Of a stretch of DNA of 47,467 nucleotides, positions 26,368-34,769 are shown one piece after another. The position numbers and the translations under genes are program-made. Origin of the DNA: Lachnospiraceae bacterium (GTDB taxonomy: Bacteria; Bacillota; Clostridia; Lachnospirales; Lachnospiraceae). The DNA lies in NCBI GenBank assembly GCA_022788085.1, contig JALEWA010000083.1:1-47467 (forward strand), in the 5' to 3' direction. The first letter of the stretch is position 1; the number at the start of each line of letters is the position of its first letter. The notes beneath the pieces are model-generated. The model did no database searches. It was given only the letters and a program-made list of their open reading frames with translations, and was not told where the DNA came from.

Positions 26368-27999
26368 TTACTGATTTAATTCAGCTAAGCACTGATCAAT
26401 AATACCACCAACAGTATCTACATATGTCTGCATAGCAGCATCTACATCACCGTTCTTTGTTACAACTTCTGTAACAACAGCCATCTTAGCATCGTAGATA
26501 GTACCTGATTCATTTGTATATGTCTCAGATGTTGGAGAAGCCGGAGCATCTACACAGTTCTCTGTAAAGAACTTGTTACCTGCTGCTGCTAAATCACTTT
26601 CATCAACGAATCCATTTGTTAATGGAGAAATTACTAATGCAGGATCAAGGTGATTCTTCTTCCATACAGAGTTAGGATCGTTAGGAGACTGCTTTAAGTG
26701 GAACTCACCATCAGCATACTCATATGTCTTTTCCTTATCTGTTCCAGCATTAATTGTAAAGGTTTCAGCCTTTGTAGACCAGTGAACATCTTCAGCACCA
26801 TATGTCCAAAGTGTCTGAACAACATCACCATCCATCATTGTTTCAATAAATGCATCGAAGATAGCCTGCTCACGGGCATTGTCTCCGTCACCGTCATCAA
26901 TAATAACCCAAACAGGAGCTTCTCTGTTAAGGTAAGCACCTACTTCAGCAATCGGCTCTAACATAACGAGTTCTTCATTTACTTCATTCTTGATTAAGTT
27001 ATCTGTAAGTGTCTGATACCAGGAACCTGCCCAGTATGTGAATACACCTGAGGAACCTGTCTGGTCATTAGAGAACCATTTCTCACGGGCAATCTTTGTA
27101 GAAGCTGTTAAGGATTCAGGATCGATAGCACCCTTGTTGTATGCATCCTGTAATCTTAATAAAGCTGCCTTTGTTGCGTCTGTCTGGAATCCGTCGATCC
27201 ATGTTCCGTTATCATCCTGAACTAATGCCGGATAAGCATCCTGCCAGAATTCCGGTAAGTAATTGATATATGGAGCTTCATTTCCTAAGAAGCCTGCTGC
27301 AACAACACCATAAGTATCACCTGCAACACCATTTCCATCAGGATCTTCCTCATGGAATCTTACTAACATATTTAAATAATCATCATATGTCTTAATGTCG
27401 TCTGCGTTGATTCCTAATGCATCCAACCATGCTTTCTTAATATAAGTAACACATCCGTTACCATATGTAGGAGCAAATCCGTAAAGATGGCCTTCAGAAT
27501 CCTTTAAGTTCTCGTTAATTGCAGGTAATGTAATACGAGACTGGAAATCAGCATTTGCATATGCATCAGCCATATCCCAAAGAAGTCCTGTTGGAGCATA
27601 CTGCTTGAACTGCTCTGCTGACATGATCATAACATCAGGATAATCTCCACCTGCAAATAAACGTCCAACTGCATCAATGTAGCCTGAATGATCTAACTGC
27701 TGAATCTTTAAGTCGATAGAATGACCGAGCTTTTCGCTTACAGCATCTTCCCACTGCTTCTCGAATTCAGCCTGTCCGTTATCAACAGTTGCTGTTAAAG
27801 TTCCGTTAACAACCATATTAAGTTCTGTTAATTCATAAGAAGATGTTTCTGCAGCAGCGTCTGTCTTTGTCTCTGTAGAAGCTTCTGTCTTAGCAGATGA
27901 ATCTGTGGTTGTGCTTGTAGATGAATCTGAGCTACCACATGCAGCTAAGGAAACTACCATAGCTGATGATAAAAGTAAAGATAATGCTTTCTTTTTCAT
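26368..27999 (-). CDS. Extracellular sugar-binding lipoprotein of an Lpl-type ABC transporter
   Basis: Captures an oligosaccharide outside the cell and delivers it to the permeases. The 543-residue protein has a signal peptide and lipobox LAAC (Cys21), a Ser/Thr/Asp-rich linker (22-55), then an SBP_bac_1-type fold with ADMPDVMIM-like segment GGDYPDVMIMSAEQF and WAGSWYQTL. The large size is typical of LplA/YtcQ-type receptors for long or decorated sugars. AGGGAGG precedes the ATG. It heads the operon with the permeases and acetylesterase and is divergent from the AraC regulator. Rhamnogalacturonan-derived sugar is the inferred ligand. Confidence 0.93.
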   Translation of the reverse strand: MKKKALSLLLSSAMVVSLAACGSSDSSTSTTTDSSAKTEASTETKTDAAAETSSYELTELNMVVNGTLTATVDNGQAEFEKQWEDAVSEKLGHSIDLKIQQLDHSGYIDAVGRLFAGGDYPDVMIMSAEQFKQYAPTGLLWDMADAYANADFQSRITLPAINENLKDSEGHLYGFAPTYGNGCVTYIKKAWLDALGINADDIKTYDDYLNMLVRFHEEDPDGNGVAGDTYGVVAAGFLGNEAPYINYLPEFWQDAYPALVQDDNGTWIDGFQTDATKAALLRLQDAYNKGAIDPESLTASTKIAREKWFSNDQTGSSGVFTYWAGSWYQTLTDNLIKNEVNEELVMLEPIAEVGAYLNREAPVWVIIDDGDGDNAREQAIFDAFIETMMDGDVVQTLWTYGAEDVHWSTKAETFTINAGTDKEKTYEYADGEFHLKQSPNDPNSVWKKNHLDPALVISPLTNGFVDESDLAAAGNKFFTENCVDAPASPTSETYTNESGTIYDAKMAVVTEVVTKNGDVDAAMQTYVDTVGGIIDQCLAELNQ

Positions 28000-28042
28000 T
28001 TCTTACTTTCCTCCCTAATATAAAATTTATAGTCTGTTCCGA

Positions 28043-28056
28043 CGTAAGCGCTTTCG
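28043..28056. promoter_or_regulatory. cre-like catabolite repression site
   Basis: CGTAAGCGCTTTCG matches the CcpA operator pattern TGAAAGCGCTTTCA at most positions, including the palindromic core AAGCGCTT. It lies about 45 bases upstream of the binding-protein start on the minus strand, a location suited to carbon catabolite repression. Confidence 0.5.
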
Positions 28057-28169
28057 CTTGTCTGTGTTCACCTTACCATTGCCATGTGCCTTGGCGCAAG
28101 CGACAATTTTTGTCATAAGGTACATAATTTGATTACATTTTGAAAAAAGTCCCATTTTTCAAGGGTTTG

Positions 28170-28183
28170 TGTAAGTACTTACA
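28170..28183. promoter_or_regulatory. 14-bp perfect palindrome upstream of the araC-type promoter
   Basis: TGTAAGTACTTACA is a perfect palindrome ending 2 bases before the -35 element. A second, looser dyad (TTGAAAAA/TTTTTCAA, about 28140-28162) lies just before it. The position suggests an operator between the divergent promoters of the regulator and transporter. Confidence 0.55.
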
Positions 28184-28185
28184 TG

Positions 28186-28214
28186 TTGTATTTTTTTTGT
28201 AAAACTGATACAAT
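28186..28214 (+). promoter_or_regulatory. Predicted promoter of the AraC-type regulator gene
   Basis: -35 TTGTAT (28186-28191), 17-base T-rich spacer, -10 TACAAT (28209-28214), about 47 bases before the ATG. Confidence 0.65.
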
Positions 28215-28261
28215 ATTACTAATAATTGATAATGATTCATCAGAAACAGGAGTATACTTTG

Positions 28262-30511
28262 ATGATTTTGAATAGAAAAAAAGCTAAAAACAATACAGAT
28301 TCCACAATGGATAATCAGGCACTTATGCTACGAACCGTAACCTCTTACAGTGTATTTTTACTGATTATCCTTATTTTGTTCTTTTATCTGTATCATTCAA
28401 CCATGGATAATGTAAGAAATTCTTATAATCAACAGGAGAAATCAACCTTTATCAGTAATGCTGAGCTTTTTGAAAAAGACTTGAACATTATGAATGTTTA
28501 TTGCAGACAGCTATTGCAAAATGATGATTTTCGCAAGCTTATGGCATACGATGATACGGAGGGTGCATTTTTTGACCTGGGGTATAAACTTGCTACAACG
28601 CTTTCTACCGATGTATATCCTGAGTCACTTCTTCCGATTGAAGAGGTTTATTGTTATCTTCCCAATACCGGTTACATTCTTTCTCCGAATTACTTTATAT
28701 CAGAGGTTCGGTATTATGATTGGATGAAAAGATATTCAAAGGAAGGCTACGAAGACTGGTTGAAAGCTCTTACAACGCCAGAATTTCATAACCGATTTAT
28801 TGCAATGGACTCCATAGCCCCAAATTATAGCAAAGATTACTTTATGTACATTATTAATATGAATGACTTATTCTATATGGAGGCTAATGCTGTTGTCTGC
28901 TTTGTTTTAGAGAAGAACGAACTTGCATCGCTTTTTGATAACTTAAAGGATATTGATAACGATTGTTCTTTAATGATATTGAACAAAGATTTGCTTCCTA
29001 TATTAACAATCGGTGAGATTTATCCTGAGAATCCGGATACTTCATCTTCTTTAGAATTTTTAAATGATTTTGCGGATTATGAGCAGAGCGGGCTTACTTT
29101 CACCATTGGTACCTATCATTCCAGTGGTACAGATTATACTTATTATTATACATTTCCATCCTTTGAACGTACTTCTAACGTATCCACGCGGAAAATTATT
29201 TATCTAAGTGTATTTACCCTTTGCTTCCTGCTTGGAAGTGCTTTGATTATCCTTTTCTCCAAACGAAACGTGCAGCCAATCATTGAACTTGGTAATGAAC
29301 TTCATGAAGCAGTAGAAGCACAAAACCATTTGCAGGAAATGGTTGATAACCAGCGTCCGATTATCTGTAAATCTTACGTTCGGCAATTACTTTCCGGTAT
29401 GGTAACGTCAGAGGCAGAACTTTCCTATATAAAGGATTATCTTGGGCTTACTGATCCTTCCCTTTATTATAATGGACTTTATATTGTTGCCTATAATAAC
29501 ACGAATGATTCTGATACCTTTGTAAACGAAAGTATGACGACTGAGGAGTTTAATCAGACAGTTCTGGAAGCTTTACAAAATTATTTTGGTCTTCCTCTAT
29601 ACTGCTTCCATCCTGCAGACAGAGCCTATGGTATCTTACTTTCCTGTCTTGAAAGAGATGAAAAAGTTTTCATATTCAAGGTTCATGAAACCATTGTCTC
29701 CCTTCATAATTATCTGCTTGACACCTATGGTATCTGGCTTTTTGCAGGAATTGGCAAGAACACTCCTTATTTAATGAATGTATGGGAATCCTACCAACAG
29801 GCAACCGATGCTGCAAGCTATATCAGTAAGAATTATTTCTTCTTTCCTTATGAGTTTATCAAGAAAGATTCGAATGTCTTCTACTATCCTGCTGAAATTT
29901 CCACGAAACTCATTCATTTTATTACCACCGGTAATACACCTCAGGTATTAGAATTGTTTAATCTGATTCATCAGGAAAATATTGAAGAACGTTCTCTTCC
30001 TATAAACATATTAAAATTCCTGCTGTCAGATATTCGTAACACCTTACTAAAAGCACGTTTTGCTTTGCCTTCCACGGTGCCGGCTGAGAAAACCCAACTT
30101 CTGGATGAACGTTTTAACCAGCACGTCACCTTCAAGCTTTGCGAAGACATTGCCCTTACGCTGTGCGAACTGTTTAATACGAAAACAGAAGATACTAATC
30201 TGATTGCAACGATTGAAAAATATATTGAGAGCAATTATATGGATCCTTCTATGGGACTAAATAAGATTTCTGATGAATTCCAGATTTCTGAAAGCTATTT
30301 TTCTCATTTGTTCAAAGAGAAAACAGGTGTAAACTTCTCTACTTATCTCGAAAATATTCGAATGAATGAAGCAGTCAGATTAATCAAGGAAACAGATATC
30401 AGTTTAAATGAATTATACATTTCTGTGGGATATAATAATGCAAATACATTCAGACGTGCCTTTAAGAAAACATATGGCGTAACGCCAAGCAGCATGAGAG
30501 AAGGGAAGTAG
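28262..30511 (+). CDS. Membrane-sensor AraC family regulator
   Basis: Likely one-component sensor-regulator of the adjacent oligosaccharide transporter operon. The 749-residue protein has a first membrane helix near residues 30-50 (YSVFLLIILILFFYLY). An extracellular sensor region of about 240 residues follows, then a second membrane helix (about 302-322, IIYLSVFTLCFLLGSALIILF). A cytoplasmic linker leads to a C-terminal pair of AraC helix-turn-helix motifs (about 650-745, KISDEFQISESYFSHLF and SVGYNNANTFRRAFKKTYG). The ATG at 28262 has AGGAG 9 bases upstream; TTG three bases earlier is possible. It is divergent from the binding-protein gene, as expected for a YesN/YtcQ-type locus. Confidence 0.9.
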   Translation: MILNRKKAKNNTDSTMDNQALMLRTVTSYSVFLLIILILFFYLYHSTMDNVRNSYNQQEKSTFISNAELFEKDLNIMNVYCRQLLQNDDFRKLMAYDDTEGAFFDLGYKLATTLSTDVYPESLLPIEEVYCYLPNTGYILSPNYFISEVRYYDWMKRYSKEGYEDWLKALTTPEFHNRFIAMDSIAPNYSKDYFMYIINMNDLFYMEANAVVCFVLEKNELASLFDNLKDIDNDCSLMILNKDLLPILTIGEIYPENPDTSSSLEFLNDFADYEQSGLTFTIGTYHSSGTDYTYYYTFPSFERTSNVSTRKIIYLSVFTLCFLLGSALIILFSKRNVQPIIELGNELHEAVEAQNHLQEMVDNQRPIICKSYVRQLLSGMVTSEAELSYIKDYLGLTDPSLYYNGLYIVAYNNTNDSDTFVNESMTTEEFNQTVLEALQNYFGLPLYCFHPADRAYGILLSCLERDEKVFIFKVHETIVSLHNYLLDTYGIWLFAGIGKNTPYLMNVWESYQQATDAASYISKNYFFFPYEFIKKDSNVFYYPAEISTKLIHFITTGNTPQVLELFNLIHQENIEERSLPINILKFLLSDIRNTLLKARFALPSTVPAEKTQLLDERFNQHVTFKLCEDIALTLCELFNTKTEDTNLIATIEKYIESNYMDPSMGLNKISDEFQISESYFSHLFKEKTGVNFSTYLENIRMNEAVRLIKETDISLNELYISVGYNNANTFRRAFKKTYGVTPSSMREGK

Positions 30512-30532
30512 ATCAGTCCTACTTCCCTTTTT
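30501..30532. terminator. Terminator containing both stop codons of convergent araC-type and pyrC genes
   Basis: Perfect 11-base arms AAGGGAAGTAG (30501-30511) and CTACTTCCCTT (30519-30529) with a 7-base loop, followed by a T-run on the plus strand. Each arm is one gene's Lys-Gly-Lys or Gly-Lys end plus its TAG stop. T-run support on the minus strand is weaker. Confidence 0.88.
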
Positions 30533-31835
30533 GATACACTACCTTTCCATCAACAATGGTATATTCCACAACGCCCTTTAAGTGCATTCCCGTAAAAGGA
30601 GAATTCTTTGATTTCGATTCGAAATTACCAACCACCCATTCCTCATCCGGTGCAAAAATCACAAGATCTGCTGTCTTTCCTACTTCTATCGTCCCTGCTT
30701 CGAGCCCATACATTTTTGCCGGATTACAAGTCACAGCAGCAAGAAACTCTTTCATGGTGAGTTTTTCTGTATGAACAAGATTTGTTACACCAAGGGATAA
30801 AGCAGTTTCCAGTCCGATAATTCCACTTGGTGCTTCTGTCAGCGGCTTTGCTTTTTCCTCTTCACTATGTGGTGCATGGTCTGTTGCAATAATATCAATC
30901 GTACCATCCTTCAAACCATCAATTATGGCAAGACGATCTTCTTCCGCTCTTAATGGTGGATTCATCTTTGCCAGAGTTCCATATTGCATAACAGCCTCTT
31001 CGTTCAGGCTGAAGTGATGCGGTGTTGCTTCTGCATGAATTGCATGTGTTTTTGATTTCTTCTTAGCCTGCCTTACAAGTTCAACGCCTTCTTTTGTGCT
31101 AATGTGCTGAACATTTAAAATAGCACCCGTTTTTAATGCTATCTCCAAATCTCTCTTAATCAATGAAATCTCAGCTTCTCTAGGAGAACCACCAATACCA
31201 AAATATTCCGATGCTTTTCCACGATTTACGCCATTATTCGTAATGAGTGCAGCGTCCTCCTCATGAAGACTGATTGGAACCCCAAGCTCTGCAGTCTTCT
31301 TCATAGCCTTTTCCAATATTGTTTCGTCCATAATAGGAATTCCATCATCGGTAAAGCCTGCTGCGCCTTTATCAAGAAGCATATCCATATCGGTAAGCTC
31401 TTTTCCGGCAAGCCCCTTTGTTACCGTTGCACAGGTATACACATGAAGATTCGTCTTTTCACCTTTCTCTAATATATATCTTAAGGTTTCCTCATTATCG
31501 ACAGCCGGTTTTGTATTTGCCATCAGAACTACACTGGTAAAGCCACCCTTTAATGCTGCTTTTGCACCTGTTTCAATGTCTTCCTTATGAGTAAATCCAG
31601 GATCTCTGAAATGAACATGCACATCAACAAGTCCGGGAGCCACAATACATCCCGATGCATCAATCACATGCAAATTTTTATCCAATTTATTTTTGCAAGT
31701 TTCTCTTTCATTTTCAATTTCTTCTATTGTTTTTGCGGTTATTTCTGATATTTTTCCTTCATTAATCAGAATATTCATGTATTCATCTAATCCGGTAGAT
31801 GGATTTATTACTCTACCATTTTTTATCCATAACAT
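30519..31835 (-). CDS. pyrC: Dihydroorotase
   Basis: Cyclises carbamoyl-aspartate to dihydroorotate in pyrimidine synthesis. The 438-residue class I enzyme shows the metal-binding HVHFRDPG, a Lys-containing EDIETGAKAAL segment, HEEDAAL, NVQHIST and the catalytic ATDHAPHS motif. I chose the ATG at 31835 (MLWIKNGRVINP), which has AGAGG upstream; the longer frame from 31880 adds a lysine-rich tail with no ribosome binding site. It is separate from pyrD and pyrK, with the sugar locus in between. Confidence 0.96.
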   Translation of the reverse strand: MLWIKNGRVINPSTGLDEYMNILINEGKISEITAKTIEEIENERETCKNKLDKNLHVIDASGCIVAPGLVDVHVHFRDPGFTHKEDIETGAKAALKGGFTSVVLMANTKPAVDNEETLRYILEKGEKTNLHVYTCATVTKGLAGKELTDMDMLLDKGAAGFTDDGIPIMDETILEKAMKKTAELGVPISLHEEDAALITNNGVNRGKASEYFGIGGSPREAEISLIKRDLEIALKTGAILNVQHISTKEGVELVRQAKKKSKTHAIHAEATPHHFSLNEEAVMQYGTLAKMNPPLRAEEDRLAIIDGLKDGTIDIIATDHAPHSEEEKAKPLTEAPSGIIGLETALSLGVTNLVHTEKLTMKEFLAAVTCNPAKMYGLEAGTIEVGKTADLVIFAPDEEWVVGNFESKSKNSPFTGMHLKGVVEYTIVDGKVVYQKGK

Positions 31836-31890
31836 ACGTTTCCTCTTTCCTTTACCTTTTTGAATAGCAATACATTTCATTTGTTATAGC

Positions 31891-31905
31891 ATGAGCATAG
31901 CTCAT
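31891..31905. repeat. Small inverted repeat upstream of pyrC
   Basis: ATGAGC and GCTCAT flank ATA near 31891-31905, in the 140-base gap between the PrcB-domain lipoprotein stop and the pyrC start. I see no convincing promoter pair or T-run beside it. It could be an operator or a weak structure, and I would not assign it a role. Confidence 0.3.
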
Positions 31906-31974
31906 AATTCCCCACACTCACCATATACTTCGTGCCTGGCTCGTTGTCTACCTAATCTTAGTATAAATCAATTA

Positions 31975-32406
31975 TTACCGAAAATCTACATCCTTATCAA
32001 TTAACTCCATTTTTATTACAATATATGGATACGTAATGCTGTCAATTACCTTCTCCTCGGAACCAGGTCCCATTAATGTTGTGTCAACCACAATATGATT
32101 ATCGGTTTCATACAAAGAATTTACACATATGCTGTATCCCCCAGTCTGCTGTTCTCCATATCCAACAGCAAGAAACAGATCTTCCCCCAACGTATAGCTG
32201 ATTTGAAATGGACTTGTCTTTTTCTCTTCTATAACATCCAGTAAAGCCTGTGGCTGTTCCTCTGCCGGAACTACGGTAAATTCCAAGTCCCGAAGCTTTG
32301 CTTCTTCTTCACCCTCCATCGCACATCCGCTCATACATGCCATAAGAAATGCAACCAGGATAACTCTTTTCATCCAGCCTGTTATTTTATTACACAATCC
32401 TCCCAT
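31975..32406 (-). CDS. Lipoprotein with PrcB-like C-terminal domain
   Basis: Surface lipoprotein of unknown role. It has 143 residues with a signal peptide ending at lipobox MSGC (about 28). A small beta domain follows with GYGEQQTGGYSICVNSL and a late YPYIVIKM, which resembles the PrcB C-terminal domain found in protease-complex and other secreted proteins. The start at 32406 is kept; an internal ATG at 32373 would give a tighter signal peptide but lacks a ribosome binding site. It is divergent from plsC. Confidence 0.78.
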   Translation of the reverse strand: MGGLCNKITGWMKRVILVAFLMACMSGCAMEGEEEAKLRDLEFTVVPAEEQPQALLDVIEEKKTSPFQISYTLGEDLFLAVGYGEQQTGGYSICVNSLYETDNHIVVDTTLMGPGSEEKVIDSITYPYIVIKMELIDKDVDFR

Positions 32407-32494
32407 AACCTTTACTTTCCTTTATACTTCCTTACTATATCATATTACAATGCTCAGAAACTTATTCCCTCATGCCTTTTCTTTTGCTCATATA

Positions 32495-32523
32495 TTGCTT
32501 TTGCAGAACAAATTTTATATAAT
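32495..32523 (+). promoter_or_regulatory. Predicted promoter of plsC
   Basis: -35 TTGCTT (32495-32500), 17-base spacer, perfect -10 TATAAT (32518-32523), 59 bases before the ATG. Confidence 0.72.
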
Positions 32524-32582
32524 GTGCGTAGCAGTAAATTTCTATGAAATTACGTGCCAATGTATTGTTAAAGGAGAATTCT

Positions 32583-33317
32583 ATGATCAGACTTATCTTA
32601 ACAGGCGGATTTGTTGTCTTGTTTCTTATATTCAGCATTCCTATTATGGGAATTGAATGGATTATTGGTAAATTTAATCCCGAATTAAAGGATAAATCAT
32701 CACTTGCCATCGTCAATTGGGCTTTTCGTTGTTGTACCTTTACTGCAGGCGCCAAGGTAGATTATATCGGAGAAGAAAATATCCCAAAGGATACACCCGT
32801 GCTTTATGTTGGTAATCACAGAAGCTTCTTTGATATTGTATTAACTTATCCAAGAGTCCCAAGACCAACAGGTTATATTGCAAAAAAAGAAATAGAAAAG
32901 GTTCCATTACTTCGTACATGGATGCGCAATCTTCATTGTCTCTTCCTTGACCGTAATGATGTCAAGGCAGGACTCAAAACGATTTTAGAAGCAATTGATA
33001 AAATGAAAAACGGAATTTCAATCTGCATTTTTCCGGAAGGAACAAGAAATAAGGTGGCTGATACCTTTCTTCCATTCCATGAGGGAAGCTTTAAGATAGC
33101 CCAAAAGGCCGGCTGTCCGATTGTTCCGATTACCATTAATAACAGCTCTGCCATTTTAGAAGATCATTTTCCCAAAATCAAAAAAGCACATGTTATTATT
33201 GAATATGGTAAGCCAGTATATATAAGCGATCTCCCTGCCGAATATAAGAAACAGCCGGGCGCCTATATGCAACAGATTATAAGTGAAACATATTTTAAGA
33301 ACAAAGAATTGATTTAA
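32583..33317 (+). CDS. plsC: 1-acyl-sn-glycerol-3-phosphate acyltransferase
   Basis: Membrane-bound enzyme adding the second acyl chain to make phosphatidic acid for phospholipid synthesis. The 244-residue protein has an N-terminal membrane helix (LILTGGFVVLFLIFSIPI), the catalytic motif NHRSFFD (HX4D), the glycerol-phosphate motif FPEGTRN, and the later segment GCPIVPITI. The ATG at 32583 has AAAGGAG 7 bases upstream; an earlier in-frame ATG at 32544 has none. It stands alone between a divergent lipoprotein and convergent murF, with promoter and terminator of its own. Confidence 0.94.
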   Translation: MIRLILTGGFVVLFLIFSIPIMGIEWIIGKFNPELKDKSSLAIVNWAFRCCTFTAGAKVDYIGEENIPKDTPVLYVGNHRSFFDIVLTYPRVPRPTGYIAKKEIEKVPLLRTWMRNLHCLFLDRNDVKAGLKTILEAIDKMKNGISICIFPEGTRNKVADTFLPFHEGSFKIAQKAGCPIVPITINNSSAILEDHFPKIKKAHVIIEYGKPVYISDLPAEYKKQPGAYMQQIISETYFKNKELI

Positions 33318-33332
33318 GTTAAAATGTTCATA

Positions 33333-33364
33333 AAAAAAGTGTTGCCAATCCGCAACACTTTTTT
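33333..33364. terminator. Bidirectional terminator between plsC and murF
   Basis: Perfect 13-base arms AAAAAAGTGTTGC (33333-33345) and its complement (33352-33364) around a 6-base loop, with A and T runs on the outside of both arms. Confidence 0.92.
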
Positions 33365-33372
33365 ACTATTCC

Positions 33373-34752
33373 TCATTCGATAACATTTGAAATTTTATCA
33401 AGCAATTCTTCAAAATGCATACCATGAGAGGCTTTTACAAGAACAGAATCACCCTTTCTAACCAGTTCTCCAAGGTGCTCCATAAGAATATCCTTATCAG
33501 CATAGTAATAAACTTTACTTTTTGTTCCATCCAAGGATTTTGCACCTTCATACATATCCTTAGACAGATTACCAACACAAATTATCGTATCGATATTTCG
33601 ATATGCTGCATAGGTTCCTACTTCTTCATGAAGTATTCTTTCGTTACTTCCAAGTTCAAACATGTCGCCAAGAATAGCAACTGTTCTTGAATCAGCCATA
33701 GAAAGCAAATCGATTGCTGCCTTCATAGAAACCGGATTCGCATTATAACAATCATCAATGATCGTCACATTATCCTCCTGAATAATATGACTTCTTCCAC
33801 CGACGGATTGAACCTCTTCAATTCCTGACTGAATCTCTTCATCAGAAAGCCCAAGCACAGTTGCTACTGCAGTTGCTGCCAAAGCATTATATATCATATG
33901 GTCACCTGGAAGAGGAATCGCAACTGAAAAGCTTCTTCCTTCCCTGTGAATAACTGCCTTACTTCCGGAAAGACCCTTATTCTCACAGTCACTCGCATAA
34001 ATTGCTTGATTTGACGTCTTTCCAAAGAAAATAGGTTTCTTTCCATTTACATCCTGAAGAGTAATCAGCTTATCGTCATCACCATTTAAACAAACACTTC
34101 CATCCTCTTTCATGAAGTCAAAAATTTCTGATTTTGCCTTCAAAATGCCATCCCTTGTACCAAGATTCTCCAAATGGCACTGTCCAATGTTCGTAATCAC
34201 ACAAATATCCGGCTTTGCAATCTCACTCAAACGATGCATCTCACCAAAATCACTGATTCCCATCTCCAGAACTGCAACTTCTGTGTCTTCCTTAATTCGA
34301 AGCACTGTAAGCGGAAGTCCAACCTCATTATTAAAGTTTCCTTCTGTCTTCAATATCTTATAATGCGTTGCAAGTACACTGGCAATAAACTCCTTGGTAC
34401 TGGTCTTCCCTACACTACCTGTAATGCCTACTACCTTTATATTAAGACCCTCACGGTAGAATTTTGCTATATCCTTTAACGCCTGAAAGCTGTCCTTCAC
34501 AAGAATATAGGCTCCCTTTGGATTTTCTGGTTCTTTCTCGCAAATTACACACAACGCACCTTTTTCAAAAACACTGTCAATAAAGCTATGACCATCTACA
34601 CGTTCTCCTACGGTAGCAACAAACATAAAATCAGGCTCTACCTTTCTGGAATCAAGCACAACGCCTTTAATCTCAGCTTCTTCTCTTCCTTCTGCAAGCA
34701 AAAGTTCTCCACCAACAGCTTTTGCAATATTATGTAATGTCATATTCTTCAT
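33373..34752 (-). CDS. murF: UDP-N-acetylmuramoyl-tripeptide--D-alanyl-D-alanine ligase
   Basis: Adds D-Ala-D-Ala to the UDP-MurNAc tripeptide in cytosolic peptidoglycan precursor synthesis. The 459-residue Mur ligase shows the N-terminal substrate domain, the ATP loop GITGSVGKTSTKE (about 110-122), the central NEVGLPLTVL and later DDCYNANPVSM motif, and a C-terminal domain of normal length. AGGAG lies before the ATG. It is the last gene of the five-gene envelope operon, 17 bases after ddl, so the enzyme making D-Ala-D-Ala and the one using it are co-expressed. Confidence 0.97.
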   Translation of the reverse strand: MKNMTLHNIAKAVGGELLLAEGREEAEIKGVVLDSRKVEPDFMFVATVGERVDGHSFIDSVFEKGALCVICEKEPENPKGAYILVKDSFQALKDIAKFYREGLNIKVVGITGSVGKTSTKEFIASVLATHYKILKTEGNFNNEVGLPLTVLRIKEDTEVAVLEMGISDFGEMHRLSEIAKPDICVITNIGQCHLENLGTRDGILKAKSEIFDFMKEDGSVCLNGDDDKLITLQDVNGKKPIFFGKTSNQAIYASDCENKGLSGSKAVIHREGRSFSVAIPLPGDHMIYNALAATAVATVLGLSDEEIQSGIEEVQSVGGRSHIIQEDNVTIIDDCYNANPVSMKAAIDLLSMADSRTVAILGDMFELGSNERILHEEVGTYAAYRNIDTIICVGNLSKDMYEGAKSLDGTKSKVYYYADKDILMEHLGELVRKGDSVLVKASHGMHFEELLDKISNVIE

Positions 34753-34769
34753 AGTGATCCTGCTCCTTA

